Assembly (NCBI RefSeq): GCF_918741295.1
Contig: NZ_CAKKNB010000002.1
Span: 186,001 to 250,000 of the forward strand
Direction of reading: 5' to 3'
Source of the DNA: Aquabacterium sp. CECT 9606
GTDB lineage: Bacteria; Pseudomonadota; Gammaproteobacteria; Burkholderiales; Burkholderiaceae_C
DNA: 64,000 nucleotides
The notes under the pieces were generated by a model that did no database searches, was not told the DNA's origin, and was given only the letters and a program-made list of their open reading frames with translations. A program made the translations under genes and the position numbers. This document shows, piece after piece, positions 27,535 to 36,003 of this stretch; within the stretch, counting starts at the first letter, position 1; each line of letters starts with the position of its first letter.

Positions 27535-28539
27535 ATGAGCCTGGGTGAATTCGACCTCATTGAACGGTATTTCTGGCGCCCTGCCGGCCAGGGGCCGCGC
27601 CGCGCCGTGGTGGGCAATGGCGACGATTGCGCCGTCATCGCGCCGGGTGCCGGGATGCAGCTGGCCGTGTCCACCGACACCTTGGTGGAAGGCCGGCATT
27701 TCCTGTCCACCGTCGATCCGATGCGGCTTGGACACAAGGCCTTGGCGGTCAATTTGTCGGACCTGGCCGCGTGCGGGGCCCAGCCTTTGGCCTTCACCTT
27801 GGCCTTGACCTTGCCTCGGGTGGACGAAGTCTGGCTCGCTGGCTTTGCCCAAGGCTTGCTCGCCTTGGCCGATGCCCACGGCTGCGAGCTGATTGGCGGA
27901 GACACCACCGCTGGCCCCCTGGCCATCGGCATCACGGTGATGGGTGAGGTGCCCGCCGGCCAAACCCTGCTGCGCAGCGGCGCCCGCGCGGGCGACGACC
28001 TGTGGGTCAGCGGCTGGCCCGGCCTGGCGCGTCTGGCGCTGGAGGCCTTCCGGGGCACCTTGCAGCCCGCCTTGTCGAGCGAGGATTTCGACACCGCGCG
28101 CCGCGCCATGGAGTGCCCCGAGCCCCGCGTGGCCCTGGGCTTGGCGCTGCGCGGCCTGGCCACGGCCGCCATCGACATGTCTGACGGCCTGCTGGGCGAC
28201 CTGGGCCACGTGTTGCGCCGCAGCCAGGTGGGCGCCCGGGTGGTGCTCGATGCGCTGCCCATGCACCGCGTGCTGGCTCAGCGGCCGCTGAACCAACAGC
28301 ACGACTGCCTTTTGGCTGGCGGCGATGACTACGAACTAGTGTTCACCGCACCCGCCGAGCACCGCACGCGCATCCTGGGGCTGGGTGATCATCTGGGCTT
28401 GCCCTTGACGCGCATCGGCAACATCATCGCCGCGCCCGGTTTGCAACTGTGGCAAGGCGAGCTGGACGTCTGGCCCGACGACGACCAGCCTCAGCCCGTG
28501 CTCAACCGCTGGACTTCGTTTGACCATTTCAAAAGCTGA
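27535..28539 (+). CDS. thiL: Thiamine-monophosphate kinase
   Basis: Phosphorylates thiamine monophosphate to the cofactor thiamine diphosphate with ATP. The 334-residue length is normal. Motifs include FDLIERYF at the N-terminus, GDDCAVIAPG, STDTLVEGRHF, the GGDTTAGPLAI substrate loop, AIDMSDGLLGDL and AGGDDYELVF. It starts the thiL-pgpA-pncC operon: the pgpA ATG lies two bases from its stop. Thiamine diphosphate is the cofactor of the ThDP enzyme encoded at 42,984-44,750, though not in the same operon. No TPP riboswitch is visible upstream. Confidence 0.95.
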   Translation: MSLGEFDLIERYFWRPAGQGPRRAVVGNGDDCAVIAPGAGMQLAVSTDTLVEGRHFLSTVDPMRLGHKALAVNLSDLAACGAQPLAFTLALTLPRVDEVWLAGFAQGLLALADAHGCELIGGDTTAGPLAIGITVMGEVPAGQTLLRSGARAGDDLWVSGWPGLARLALEAFRGTLQPALSSEDFDTARRAMECPEPRVALGLALRGLATAAIDMSDGLLGDLGHVLRRSQVGARVVLDALPMHRVLAQRPLNQQHDCLLAGGDDYELVFTAPAEHRTRILGLGDHLGLPLTRIGNIIAAPGLQLWQGELDVWPDDDQPQPVLNRWTSFDHFKS

Positions 28540-28540
28540 C

Positions 28541-29128
28541 ATGCCAAGCCCTTTAGACGCCGATGCCCTGGCGGCCTTGCCACCGCGCCGCCCTGACGTG
28601 GCCCTGCTGCTCAGTCACCCCGCGCATCTGATCGCCTTGGGCGCAGGCAGTGGTTTGAGCCCCAAGGCGCCCGGCACCGTGGGCACCCTGTGGGCGTGGG
28701 TGAGTTTCTGGGCGCTGCAAAGCGTGTGGGGCGTGGGCCCGCAGGCCGATGTGAAGTGGGCCTGCCTGATCGGCGTGGGCTTGCCCGTGGGGTGGTGGGC
28801 CTGCACGCACACGGCACGCAGCCTGCGTGTGGCCGACCCCGGCGCCATCGTGTGGGACGAAATCCTGGCCTTCTGGCTGGTGCTGTGGTTGCTCACCCCC
28901 ACCGGCTTCATTGGTCAGTTGCTGGCCTTCGCCTTGTTCCGCTACTTTGACGCGGCCAAGCCGGGGCCGGTGGCGTGGGCTGATCGCCTGTTCAAGCGCC
29001 AGCCCGGCCAGGGCATCGGTTGGGCGCAAGGCTTTGGCATCCTGTTCGACGATTTTGTCGCGGCCCTGTGCACCTTGCTGGTCCTGGCGGGGGTCATGCT
29101 CATCCGGCCCAACTGGCTGGCCCCCTGA
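28541..29128 (+). CDS. pgpA: Phosphatidylglycerophosphatase A
   Basis: Dephosphorylates phosphatidylglycerol phosphate in the inner membrane, the last step of phosphatidylglycerol synthesis. The 195-residue protein has the PgpA signature: SGLSPKAPGTVGTLWAW near residue 45, DPGAIVWDEILAFWLVL with the conserved acidic pair, and RYFDAAKPGPVAWADR. Three or four hydrophobic helices are visible. The N-terminal 25 residues are an extra polar stretch. thiL-pgpA is a common proteobacterial gene pair. Translation starts at ATG 28541, one base after the thiL stop. Confidence 0.93.
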   Translation: MPSPLDADALAALPPRRPDVALLLSHPAHLIALGAGSGLSPKAPGTVGTLWAWVSFWALQSVWGVGPQADVKWACLIGVGLPVGWWACTHTARSLRVADPGAIVWDEILAFWLVLWLLTPTGFIGQLLAFALFRYFDAAKPGPVAWADRLFKRQPGQGIGWAQGFGILFDDFVAALCTLLVLAGVMLIRPNWLAP

Positions 29129-29129
29129 C

Positions 29130-29627
29130 ATGGCCACGGCAAACCTCATGAACCTGGTGGCCGACCTGGCCACTCAATTGCAGGCGCGCGGCTGGCTGAT
29201 GGCCACTGCCGAATCCTGCACTGGCGGGCTGATCGCGGCCACCTGCACCGAGGTGTCCGGCTCCAGCGCCTGGTTCGAGCGCGGTTTTGTCACTTACAGC
29301 AACCTGGCCAAAACCGAGCTGCTGGGCGTGGACGCGGCCGTGATCGACGCCCATGGTGCCGTCAGCGAGGCCGTGGCCCGTGCCATGGCCGAAGGCGCCC
29401 TGGCCCGCTCCAGCGCGCAGATCGCGGTGGCCGTGACTGGCGTGGCGGGGCCCACCGGCGGCTCGCCCGACAAGCCGGTCGGCACAGTGTGGCTGGCCTG
29501 GGCCGTGCAAGGCGGTGACACGCGGGCACAACGCTGCCAGTTCCCAGGTGACCGGGCGGCGGTGCGCTGGGCCACGGTGGCGCAGGCCCTGCAAGGCCTG
29601 CTGGCCACGCCGTCAACGCCCGGTTGA
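29130..29627 (+). CDS. pncC: Nicotinamide-nucleotide amidohydrolase (CinA C-terminal family)
   Basis: Deamidates nicotinamide mononucleotide to nicotinate mononucleotide for NAD recycling. The 165-residue protein is the stand-alone C-terminal domain of CinA: MATAESCTGGLIAATCTEVSG holds the catalytic Ser region, and VAVTGVAGPTGGSPDKPVGTVWLA is complete. ATG 29130 follows the pgpA stop by one base. Its 3' end overlaps the convergent membrane-protein gene by 15 bases. Confidence 0.92.
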   Translation: MATANLMNLVADLATQLQARGWLMATAESCTGGLIAATCTEVSGSSAWFERGFVTYSNLAKTELLGVDAAVIDAHGAVSEAVARAMAEGALARSSAQIAVAVTGVAGPTGGSPDKPVGTVWLAWAVQGGDTRAQRCQFPGDRAAVRWATVAQALQGLLATPSTPG

Positions 29628-29978
29628 GCGGCGGCCGAAGACGTATTCCAGCGCAACGTCGATGACGACGCCCCACAGGCTGTAGATCACCGACCCCAGC
29701 AGCGCGTCCCAGAAGCTGCGCACATGGAAGCCATCCAGCAAGCCCGAGGCCATCTGGAAGGTGAAGGCGTTGATCACGAACAGGAACAGGCCCAGCGTGA
29801 GCACCGTCACGGGCAGTGTCAGCAAGATCAGCAAGGGCCGCACAAACGCGTTCAGCAGGCCCAGCACGGCGGCGGCGATCATGGCCGCGCCAAAGCTGTT
29901 GACCTGCACGCCATGGTCCCACTGGGCCAGCAACATCAGGGCGGAAGACAGTAATAACCAACGGATCAGCAATTTCAT
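29613..29978 (-). CDS. Small membrane protein of the phage holin 4 superfamily fold (COG1950-like)
   Basis: A 121-residue protein with four hydrophobic segments (LLIRWLLLSSALMLLAQW; AAMIAAAVLGLLNAFVRP; LLILLTLPVTVLTLGLFLFVINAF; SVIYSLWGVVIDVALEYVF). The LLNAFVRPLLILLTLPVTVLTLGLF block is typical of a widespread bacterial family annotated as phage holin family protein, although most members are not in phages and their role is unknown. Nothing phage-like surrounds it. It ends in a basic tail and runs convergent to pncC. Confidence 0.82.
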   Translation of the reverse strand: MKLLIRWLLLSSALMLLAQWDHGVQVNSFGAAMIAAAVLGLLNAFVRPLLILLTLPVTVLTLGLFLFVINAFTFQMASGLLDGFHVRSFWDALLGSVIYSLWGVVIDVALEYVFGRRSTGR

Positions 29979-30139
29979 GCAGCGCAGCTTATCCCAGGGC
30001 AGCGCATTTAGTCACGTCTGGCCCCCAGTCCCCTGGTGATCACGGGTTTTGCTCCTGCTGGATTTACTCGATACTCCAAGGACCAAGGACGCGGCCAACA
30101 CGGTCATGCCGCCGTGGTTCGTTGACGTTGTGCGGGTAC

Positions 30140-31300
30140 ATGCGCCAGAAGTTCGAGCATTTTCTTGATGAAGCCAATCCGGCCAGCCGTTGCCTGCTGG
30201 CGGTGTTGGCATCCACGCCTTTTTACATCGCCTACTGGTTCATCAACCTGGCGGGTCTCCTGGACCCCGCAGTGCGGATGGGCCTGAGGCAGCCAGTCGT
30301 CTGGACATTGCAGGGCGCCCTGGTGATCAGCACCGGCTTGTCGATCGGTTTCGTGGCCTGGCTGTGGCCACGGCGACGCGATCCTCGCCCCATGCCTCGG
30401 CTCAGCCTGGCGGTGACCGTCAACATCGGCGTGATCTACACCCTGATCGCCTTGTTCTCTGGCACCTTCACCACCGGGGCCAACATGACGCTGCTGGGCG
30501 TGCTGGCCATCGGCCTGCTGCTGTTCGACCTGCGCACCATGTGGCTTTCATTCCTGGTGTGCACCGGTCTGTTGGTGGGCTACGACCTGTTTGTGATCGC
30601 CGGCCACGTGCCTTATGCACCGGCCATCACCCGCCTGGCCTTCCAGGGCCCGGAACCGCAATGGTGGTGGGCCGTGTGGCGCAATGTGGTGTTTTATGCC
30701 GGCCTGACCGTGATCGCCACCATGCTGCTGGTGATGTTCGGCCGCCTGGACGCACAGCACCGCAAACTCAACAAGCTGTCGTACACCGATGTGCTGACGG
30801 GCCTGCCCAACCGGCGCTATTTCATGGATCGGTTGCACGCCGAGGTGGCGCGCCAGGGCCGCACCGCCCAGCCCTTGTCCCTGATGCTGATCGATGCCGA
30901 TCACTTCAAGCGCGTCAATGACAGCCATGGCCACGCGGTGGGCGACGAAGTGTTGACCGTGTTGGCCCGTTTGCTGGGCGAGAGCGTGCGCACCCCCACC
31001 GACCTGGCCGCTCGGGTGGGGGGGGAGGAGTTCGCCGTGCTCCTGCCCGACACCACGGTGGACGAGGCCGAGGCCGTGAGTTGGCGCATCCACAGTCGCC
31101 TGGCTGCGCACGCGTTCCAGGCCGCGGGCCACACCTTTCATCTCACGGTCAGCATTGGGGTGGCGCAGTGCCGCGGCCAAAGCGCCGAGGTCGTGCTCAA
31201 GCAGGCCGACCGCAACCTCTACCGGGCCAAGCAGGAGGGGCGCAACCGCTCCATCTACAGCGTGGACAGTGCCCCGGACGCCAGCGAGGTGGGCGCATGA
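30140..31300 (+). CDS. Membrane-bound diguanylate cyclase (GGDEF), first of second pair
   Basis: A 386-residue predicted c-di-GMP synthase. About six membrane helices fill residues 20-200 and the GGDEF domain covers about 210-375: DVLTGLPNRRYFMDRL, LMLIDADHFKRVNDSHGH, active loop GGEEF, ADRNLYRAKQEGRNR. The inhibitory site position reads TPTD, not RxxD. ATG 30140 is preferred to a TTG six codons earlier; neither has a clear ribosome site. Its TGA overlaps the ATG of the next GGDEF gene (ATGA), the same arrangement as the other cyclase pair 4 kb away. Confidence 0.9.
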   Translation: MRQKFEHFLDEANPASRCLLAVLASTPFYIAYWFINLAGLLDPAVRMGLRQPVVWTLQGALVISTGLSIGFVAWLWPRRRDPRPMPRLSLAVTVNIGVIYTLIALFSGTFTTGANMTLLGVLAIGLLLFDLRTMWLSFLVCTGLLVGYDLFVIAGHVPYAPAITRLAFQGPEPQWWWAVWRNVVFYAGLTVIATMLLVMFGRLDAQHRKLNKLSYTDVLTGLPNRRYFMDRLHAEVARQGRTAQPLSLMLIDADHFKRVNDSHGHAVGDEVLTVLARLLGESVRTPTDLAARVGGEEFAVLLPDTTVDEAEAVSWRIHSRLAAHAFQAAGHTFHLTVSIGVAQCRGQSAEVVLKQADRNLYRAKQEGRNRSIYSVDSAPDASEVGA

Positions 31301-32445
31301 ACCTGAAGGTGCTGATGCGCAGCATTGAGCTGCGCCTGCTGGACCGCAAGGTGGCCAACCGCTGCATGGTGTTCGCGGTGATGTCCTTGCCCATGTGCTT
31401 CATCTTGTGGGGATTGCAGGCCTATGCCCTGGCCCACCCCGAAGCGGCGGCCTTTTACCGCCCTGGCGCCCTGCGCCTGGCCCAGCAAGGCCTGACCGCC
31501 TTGATCCTGTGGCTGGCCATGGTGCTGTTGCTGACCTGGCAGTTGCGCCGCCAAGGCCGCGATGCCCAGTGGCTTGCGCCATGGACGGTCATGCCCACCT
31601 TCATCGTCTTCTTGTTGCTGGCCATCGGCCATGGATTGAAGGACACGCCCATGGGCATGGTGCTTATCCAGGAGCTGGTGGTGGCCCGCGCACTGTTCAG
31701 CCTGCGCAGGCTCAGGTCCACCTTGGTCCTGATGGTGGCCATGCTGGCCGCCAGCGAGCTCTTGATCAAGTCAGGACAGTTTGTGTACGCCCCCTTGCTG
31801 ACCGCGCCGGTGTTCAATGGCGAAGACCTCGGCGCGTGGTGGGCGCTTTGGCTGCGCATCATGTTCCAGGCCGCCGTGCTGCCCTTCACGGCCATGCTCT
31901 TCTTCACCTTCAACACCCTGCGCCGCCAGCGCAAGGAGCTGGAGAGCCTGGTGCGCACTGACGCCCTGACCGGCCTGTCCAACCGCCGCGAGTTCATGAG
32001 CCAGCTGGAGATCGAATCGCACCGCCACGCCCGCAGTGGCCGGCCTTTCTGCCTGGTCGTTTGCGATGTGGACCACTTCAAGAAGGTCAACGACAGCTGG
32101 GGCCACCCGGCGGGCGACGCGGTGCTGGCGCAGTTGGGCCACATCCTGCGGTCCAGCACCCGAGACCAGATCGACACGGCAGCCAGGCTGGGCGGCGAGG
32201 AGTTCGTGCTGCTGCTGCCCGACACCGACCTGAATGGCGCCAGCCGGGTGGCTTCCAAGATCGCCAGCAGCTTGCGCGGCCATGCTTTTCAGGCCGATGG
32301 CGCCTCGTTCCACGTCACCCAAAGCATTGGCATCGCCGAAGTGCATGGGGGCCAGGGCGAGCGCGCCTTGCGCATCGCCGACCAGAACCTGTACCGCGCC
32401 AAGCACGCTGGCCGCGACCAGGTCGTGGCCACGGTGGTGGCTTGA
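31297..32445 (+). CDS. Membrane-bound diguanylate cyclase (GGDEF), second of second pair
   Basis: A 382-residue predicted c-di-GMP synthase with five or six membrane helices in residues 28-200 and a GGDEF domain at about 215-380 (DALTGLSNRREFM, VVCDVDHFKKVNDSWGH, GGEEF, ADQNLYRAKHAGRDQ). The inhibitory site position reads DQID rather than RxxD. It begins inside the stop codon of the preceding cyclase and is therefore probably translationally coupled. It ends one base from the stop of the convergent MAPEG gene. Confidence 0.9.
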   Translation: MNLKVLMRSIELRLLDRKVANRCMVFAVMSLPMCFILWGLQAYALAHPEAAAFYRPGALRLAQQGLTALILWLAMVLLLTWQLRRQGRDAQWLAPWTVMPTFIVFLLLAIGHGLKDTPMGMVLIQELVVARALFSLRRLRSTLVLMVAMLAASELLIKSGQFVYAPLLTAPVFNGEDLGAWWALWLRIMFQAAVLPFTAMLFFTFNTLRRQRKELESLVRTDALTGLSNRREFMSQLEIESHRHARSGRPFCLVVCDVDHFKKVNDSWGHPAGDAVLAQLGHILRSSTRDQIDTAARLGGEEFVLLLPDTDLNGASRVASKIASSLRGHAFQADGASFHVTQSIGIAEVHGGQGERALRIADQNLYRAKHAGRDQVVATVVA

Positions 32446-32446
32446 G

Positions 32447-32881
32447 TCAGCGCCACAGCGGCCAGGCCAGGCGAGCCCAGAATCCCAGCAGCACCACGTT
32501 GCTGATGGCGAACACCACCAGGCGGTGGATGACATGGTTGTAGCTCAGGTGCACCACGCTGTGTGCCATGCGCAAGGCCACGTAGACCCAGGCCAGCAGC
32601 ACGAGCACGTGGTCGACATGCTGGGTGACATACGCCACCACACAGCCAGCGTAGAACAGCACCGGCAGCTCCAGCAGGTTCATGTAATTGCGGTTGGGGA
32701 TGCTGACATGCGGTGGCACCCGGCCCGATTCGCCGAAACGGAAATCGCCCGGCCCCACCTCGCCCTTGAAGGCCGCGCGAAAACGGCGGATCGGGATCTG
32801 CAGCAACACCAGCATGGTCCAGAACGCCAGCACCGTGACGGGCTGAAAAATGTGGATGGGTTCGAAGTTCATGGGCGCCAT
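32447..32881 (-). CDS. MAPEG-family membrane protein
   Basis: A 144-residue integral membrane protein with four predicted helices. The IPNRNYMNLLELPVLFYAG segment matches the glutathione-binding signature of the MAPEG superfamily (membrane-associated proteins in eicosanoid and glutathione metabolism). Bacterial members are of uncertain function. It begins one base after the stop of the large GGDEF/EAL gene, so it is likely on the same mRNA. No link to c-di-GMP signalling is established. Confidence 0.85.
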   Translation of the reverse strand: MAPMNFEPIHIFQPVTVLAFWTMLVLLQIPIRRFRAAFKGEVGPGDFRFGESGRVPPHVSIPNRNYMNLLELPVLFYAGCVVAYVTQHVDHVLVLLAWVYVALRMAHSVVHLSYNHVIHRLVVFAISNVVLLGFWARLAWPLWR

Positions 32882-32882
32882 C

Positions 32883-35465
32883 CTAGGTGCTGGACGGGGC
32901 CGGATGCAAGCCGGGCAAAGCCTCGAAGGCTTCAGCGGGCACGGGTTTGCTGAACAGGTAGCCCTGGAAGGCGTGGCAGCCCTGCTCGGCCAGGAAGGCG
33001 CGCTGCGCCTGGGTTTCCACGCCTTCGGCGATCACCGACAGGCCCAGGTTCTGCCCCAGCGCCACGATGGCGCGCGCGATCGCGGCATCTTGCGGATCGG
33101 TCAGCACATCGCGCACGAATGACCGGTCGATCTTGAGCTGGTACAGGGGCAGGCGCTTGAGGTAGGACAGCGAGGAATAGCCGGTCCCGAAGTCGTCCAG
33201 CGAGAACGCGATGCCGTGGGATTTCAGGGCCACCATCTTGCCGATGATGTCCTCCACGTCGTCCAGCAGCAGGCTCTCTGTCAGCTCCAGCTTCAGGCGA
33301 TCCGGATTGGCCCCGCTGCGCTGGACCAAAGCGAGCACCTGCGCCACAAAATCGGCTTGGCGGAACTGGCGCGCGCTCACGTTCACCGACAGGGTCAGGG
33401 CGGCCAAGTGGGGTTGCGAGGCCCAGCTCACCAGCCGGGCACAGGCGGCCTCCATCACCCATTGGCCCAGGGGCAGGATCAACCCGCTTTCCTCGGCCAG
33501 GTGGATGAACTCCATGGGCGGCACCATGCCGCGCCGGGGGTGCTGCCAGCGCACCAGGGCCTCGGCCCCCGTCACCTGGCCATCCAGGCCCACTTGCGCC
33601 TGGTAGTGCAACACGAACTCCTGCTGCTGCAGGCCACGTCGCAGGTCGCCCTCCAGCTCGGCGCGCGCGGTGACCGCCGCCTGCATGGCGGGGTCGAAAA
33701 AACGCAAGGTGTTGCGCCCGGCGGCCTTGGCCTTGTACATCGCCAGGTCCGCGCGCCTCAGCAGGTCGTCCATGGTGTTCTGGTGCCCATGGAACAAGGT
33801 GATGCCCATGCTGGCGGTGGCATGGTGCTCTTGCGTGGCCAGCAGGTAGGGCTCGCTCAGGCTGGCCAGCACTTTTTCGCCGATCACCTCGGTCTGGCTG
33901 GCCGACTCTTCGGCGCTTTCGCTCAGGTCTTCCAGCATGACCACGAATTCATCGCCGCCCAGCCGCGCCACGGTGTCGCTCTCGCGCACACAGCAGGCCA
34001 GGCGCGATGCCACTTCCTGCAGCAGCAGATCACCATGGTCGTGGCCCAGCACATCGTTGATGTACTTGAAGTTGTCCAGGTCGATGAACAGCAGGGCGCC
34101 CAGGCGGCCCGTGCGTGCGCTGATCGCCAAGGCCCGGTGCAGGCGGTCTTGCAGCAGGCGCCGGTTGGGCAGATTGGTCAGGCTGTCAAAAAAAGCCAGC
34201 TGTTTGATTTCGTCTTCGGCCGCCTTGCGGTGCGTGATGTCGCGGGCGATGCCCAGCACGCCCATCAGTTTGCCGGTCGAGTCGACCAGGGGCGTTCGGA
34301 CGGTCTCGAACAAACCCCGGCGATGGCCGTCTCCGGCAAGGGTGAGCCACTCTTCGTGACGGCAAGGTTGGCCGGTCTGCATGGCCTGGCGGTCGCCTTC
34401 CTGAAATGCGTCCGCCAGCTCAGGGCTGAACAGCTCGTGGCAGTTCTTGCCGACGATCTCGGCCTCCGGCTTGCCCAGATAGCGCTCGAACACCGGGTTG
34501 CAACTCATGAAGACGCCCGTGCGGCTTTTGACCCACACCATGTCGGGGATGGTGCGCACCAGGGTGCGCAGGCGGCTGCGCTCTTCATCCAGCTGGGCAG
34601 TGCGCTGCTGGACCACGCGCCGCAGGGTGAAGCCCCACAACACCAGCACCCCGGCGCTGAGGGCCACGCCCAGGGCGGCGTAGCCTATGTAACGGCCCCA
34701 CGGCGAGATGTTCAGGTTGCTGCCCATCCACTTGTCGCGCAGCCCGTCCCATTCACCGGGCGTGATGGCGTCAAAGCCTTGGTTCAGCAAGGCCATGGTG
34801 CGGGCATCGCCTTTGTGGACCGCGCGGTGCAGCTCACCTTGGTAAAGCCGGAAGGCGCGGCGGAAGTCCTGCTCGGCGTGCGCGCGGTACAGCAGGTAGT
34901 GGGCCGGCGGCTCGTCCAGGCAAAACACCTTGACCTGGCCCGCCACGGCCGCCTGCACCAGGGACTGGTAGTTGGGGTAAGGCTGCACGGTCGTGATGCC
35001 GGCCGCCTGGAGTTTGTCCGCGCAGGCATCACCGGCCTTCAGGCCCACCAGGAAGCCTTGCAGGGTTTTCAGGCTGGTGATGCCGCCAATGCTGGCGTGG
35101 TTGTAGATCGTGACAGGCACGTTCGCATAAGGCGCCGTGAAATCAAGGGTCTGTTCGCGCTCGGCGGTCTTGAAGATGGTGTCGATGACATCGGCTTGGT
35201 GGGCGCTCATCCGAGCCACGGCCTTGTCCCAATCCGAGGCCACCAGGTTCACGTGGACGCCGGTTTTGCGCTCCCACAAGGCCCAGGCATCGACCAGGTA
35301 GCCATCGAGCGTGCCATGGGCGTCGCGAAAAATGTAGGGCGGGTAGTTGTCGTCCACGACCACCGTCAGGGTGGGGCGCGCAGTGGCCGCCCAGCAAGGC
35401 CAGGCCGCCAGGGCGATGCTCAGGCGCAACCAGCGTTGGATGCGCATCGGAAGGCGGATCGACAT
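32883..35465 (-). CDS. Periplasmic-binding / PAS / GGDEF / EAL sensor protein
   Basis: A multidomain c-di-GMP enzyme of 860 residues. Order: signal segment (about 7-27); a bacterial extracellular solute-binding family 3 domain (about 28-255, TLTVVVDDNYPPYIF..GYLVDAWALWERKTG); a membrane helix (about 262-282); a PAS domain (about 300-425); GGDEF (about 430-590); and EAL (about 600-850). Both catalytic domains look competent. GGDEF has GGDEF with an RESD inhibitory site. EAL has EALVRW, LSVNVSARQF, LELTES, DDFGTGYSS, LKIDRSF and AEGVET. An amino-acid-like ligand sensed in the periplasm is the likely input. The MAPEG gene follows directly. Confidence 0.94.
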   Translation of the reverse strand: MSIRLPMRIQRWLRLSIALAAWPCWAATARPTLTVVVDDNYPPYIFRDAHGTLDGYLVDAWALWERKTGVHVNLVASDWDKAVARMSAHQADVIDTIFKTAEREQTLDFTAPYANVPVTIYNHASIGGITSLKTLQGFLVGLKAGDACADKLQAAGITTVQPYPNYQSLVQAAVAGQVKVFCLDEPPAHYLLYRAHAEQDFRRAFRLYQGELHRAVHKGDARTMALLNQGFDAITPGEWDGLRDKWMGSNLNISPWGRYIGYAALGVALSAGVLVLWGFTLRRVVQQRTAQLDEERSRLRTLVRTIPDMVWVKSRTGVFMSCNPVFERYLGKPEAEIVGKNCHELFSPELADAFQEGDRQAMQTGQPCRHEEWLTLAGDGHRRGLFETVRTPLVDSTGKLMGVLGIARDITHRKAAEDEIKQLAFFDSLTNLPNRRLLQDRLHRALAISARTGRLGALLFIDLDNFKYINDVLGHDHGDLLLQEVASRLACCVRESDTVARLGGDEFVVMLEDLSESAEESASQTEVIGEKVLASLSEPYLLATQEHHATASMGITLFHGHQNTMDDLLRRADLAMYKAKAAGRNTLRFFDPAMQAAVTARAELEGDLRRGLQQQEFVLHYQAQVGLDGQVTGAEALVRWQHPRRGMVPPMEFIHLAEESGLILPLGQWVMEAACARLVSWASQPHLAALTLSVNVSARQFRQADFVAQVLALVQRSGANPDRLKLELTESLLLDDVEDIIGKMVALKSHGIAFSLDDFGTGYSSLSYLKRLPLYQLKIDRSFVRDVLTDPQDAAIARAIVALGQNLGLSVIAEGVETQAQRAFLAEQGCHAFQGYLFSKPVPAEAFEALPGLHPAPSST

Positions 35466-35544
35466 GTCACAGAGGCCGCTTCAGTCAAAAGCAGGAAACC
35501 ACCCCGTGGTGGACAAGCCAGAGTCTAGTGATAAAAATGATAAA

Positions 35545-35637
35545 GCCCGCAAAAGCGGGCGACTTGAGGAAACCGGCGTCCTGACGCGTTGCGTCAGGAC
35601 GGGATCCGATCGAATAGAAAACAGAACTCCCTGTTCT
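35545..35637. other. Three successive hairpins in the 538-bp intergenic region
   Basis: GCCCGC-AAAA-GCGGGC (35545-35560) is followed on the minus strand by a T-rich stretch, so it looks like an intrinsic terminator or attenuator about 80 bp ahead of the GGDEF/EAL gene. Next is a perfect 11-bp stem, CGTCCTGACGC (35577-35587) with GCGTCAGGACG (35591-35601). A weaker AGAAC-TCCCT-GTTCT (35623-35637) follows. The region 35466-36003 is AT-richer than its surroundings and holds no credible gene. Confidence 0.6.
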
Positions 35638-35665
35638 TGTCAAAAACAGCCTTGTCAGCCTGCCT

Positions 35666-35693
35666 TTGACCTCCCAATTCCATTTGATATTCT
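35666..35693 (+). promoter_or_regulatory. Possible promoter of the winged-helix NTPase operon
   Basis: TTGACC (35666-35671), 16 bases, TATTCT (35688-35693). If used it gives a leader of about 300 bases before the TTG start at 36004. Confidence 0.35.
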
Positions 35694-36003
35694 TGATTCT
35701 TGGTACAAAACGACAGCGTTATTTGCACTAGCCGAGAGTATCAACACTCATCAATTCAAGAGTTCCGGTTTATCGGACATGGCTTTTCGGGGCTTTGACC
35801 ATTCCACCTCCATGGAACGCCTCTGCTTTGAAAATACCGCAACTTGATGTGAAAAGCCTCGTTGATGCCAAGTTCGGAAATGCTTGTTTTCTTTAGAATG
35901 ATTTCATTGTCTGATCTGCCGCCTGGTAAGTCCTTAAAAGGCCTGAAAATCTTCTGAAACCTCTTGAAAAAGAGGCGCCACGCTAGAAACCGCAGAGGTA
36001 GAG

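Noticed and set aside
29613..29978. Phage holin as a sign of a prophage
   Set aside because: The family name is misleading. No integrase, capsid, lysis or repressor genes surround it, and the neighbours are housekeeping genes.
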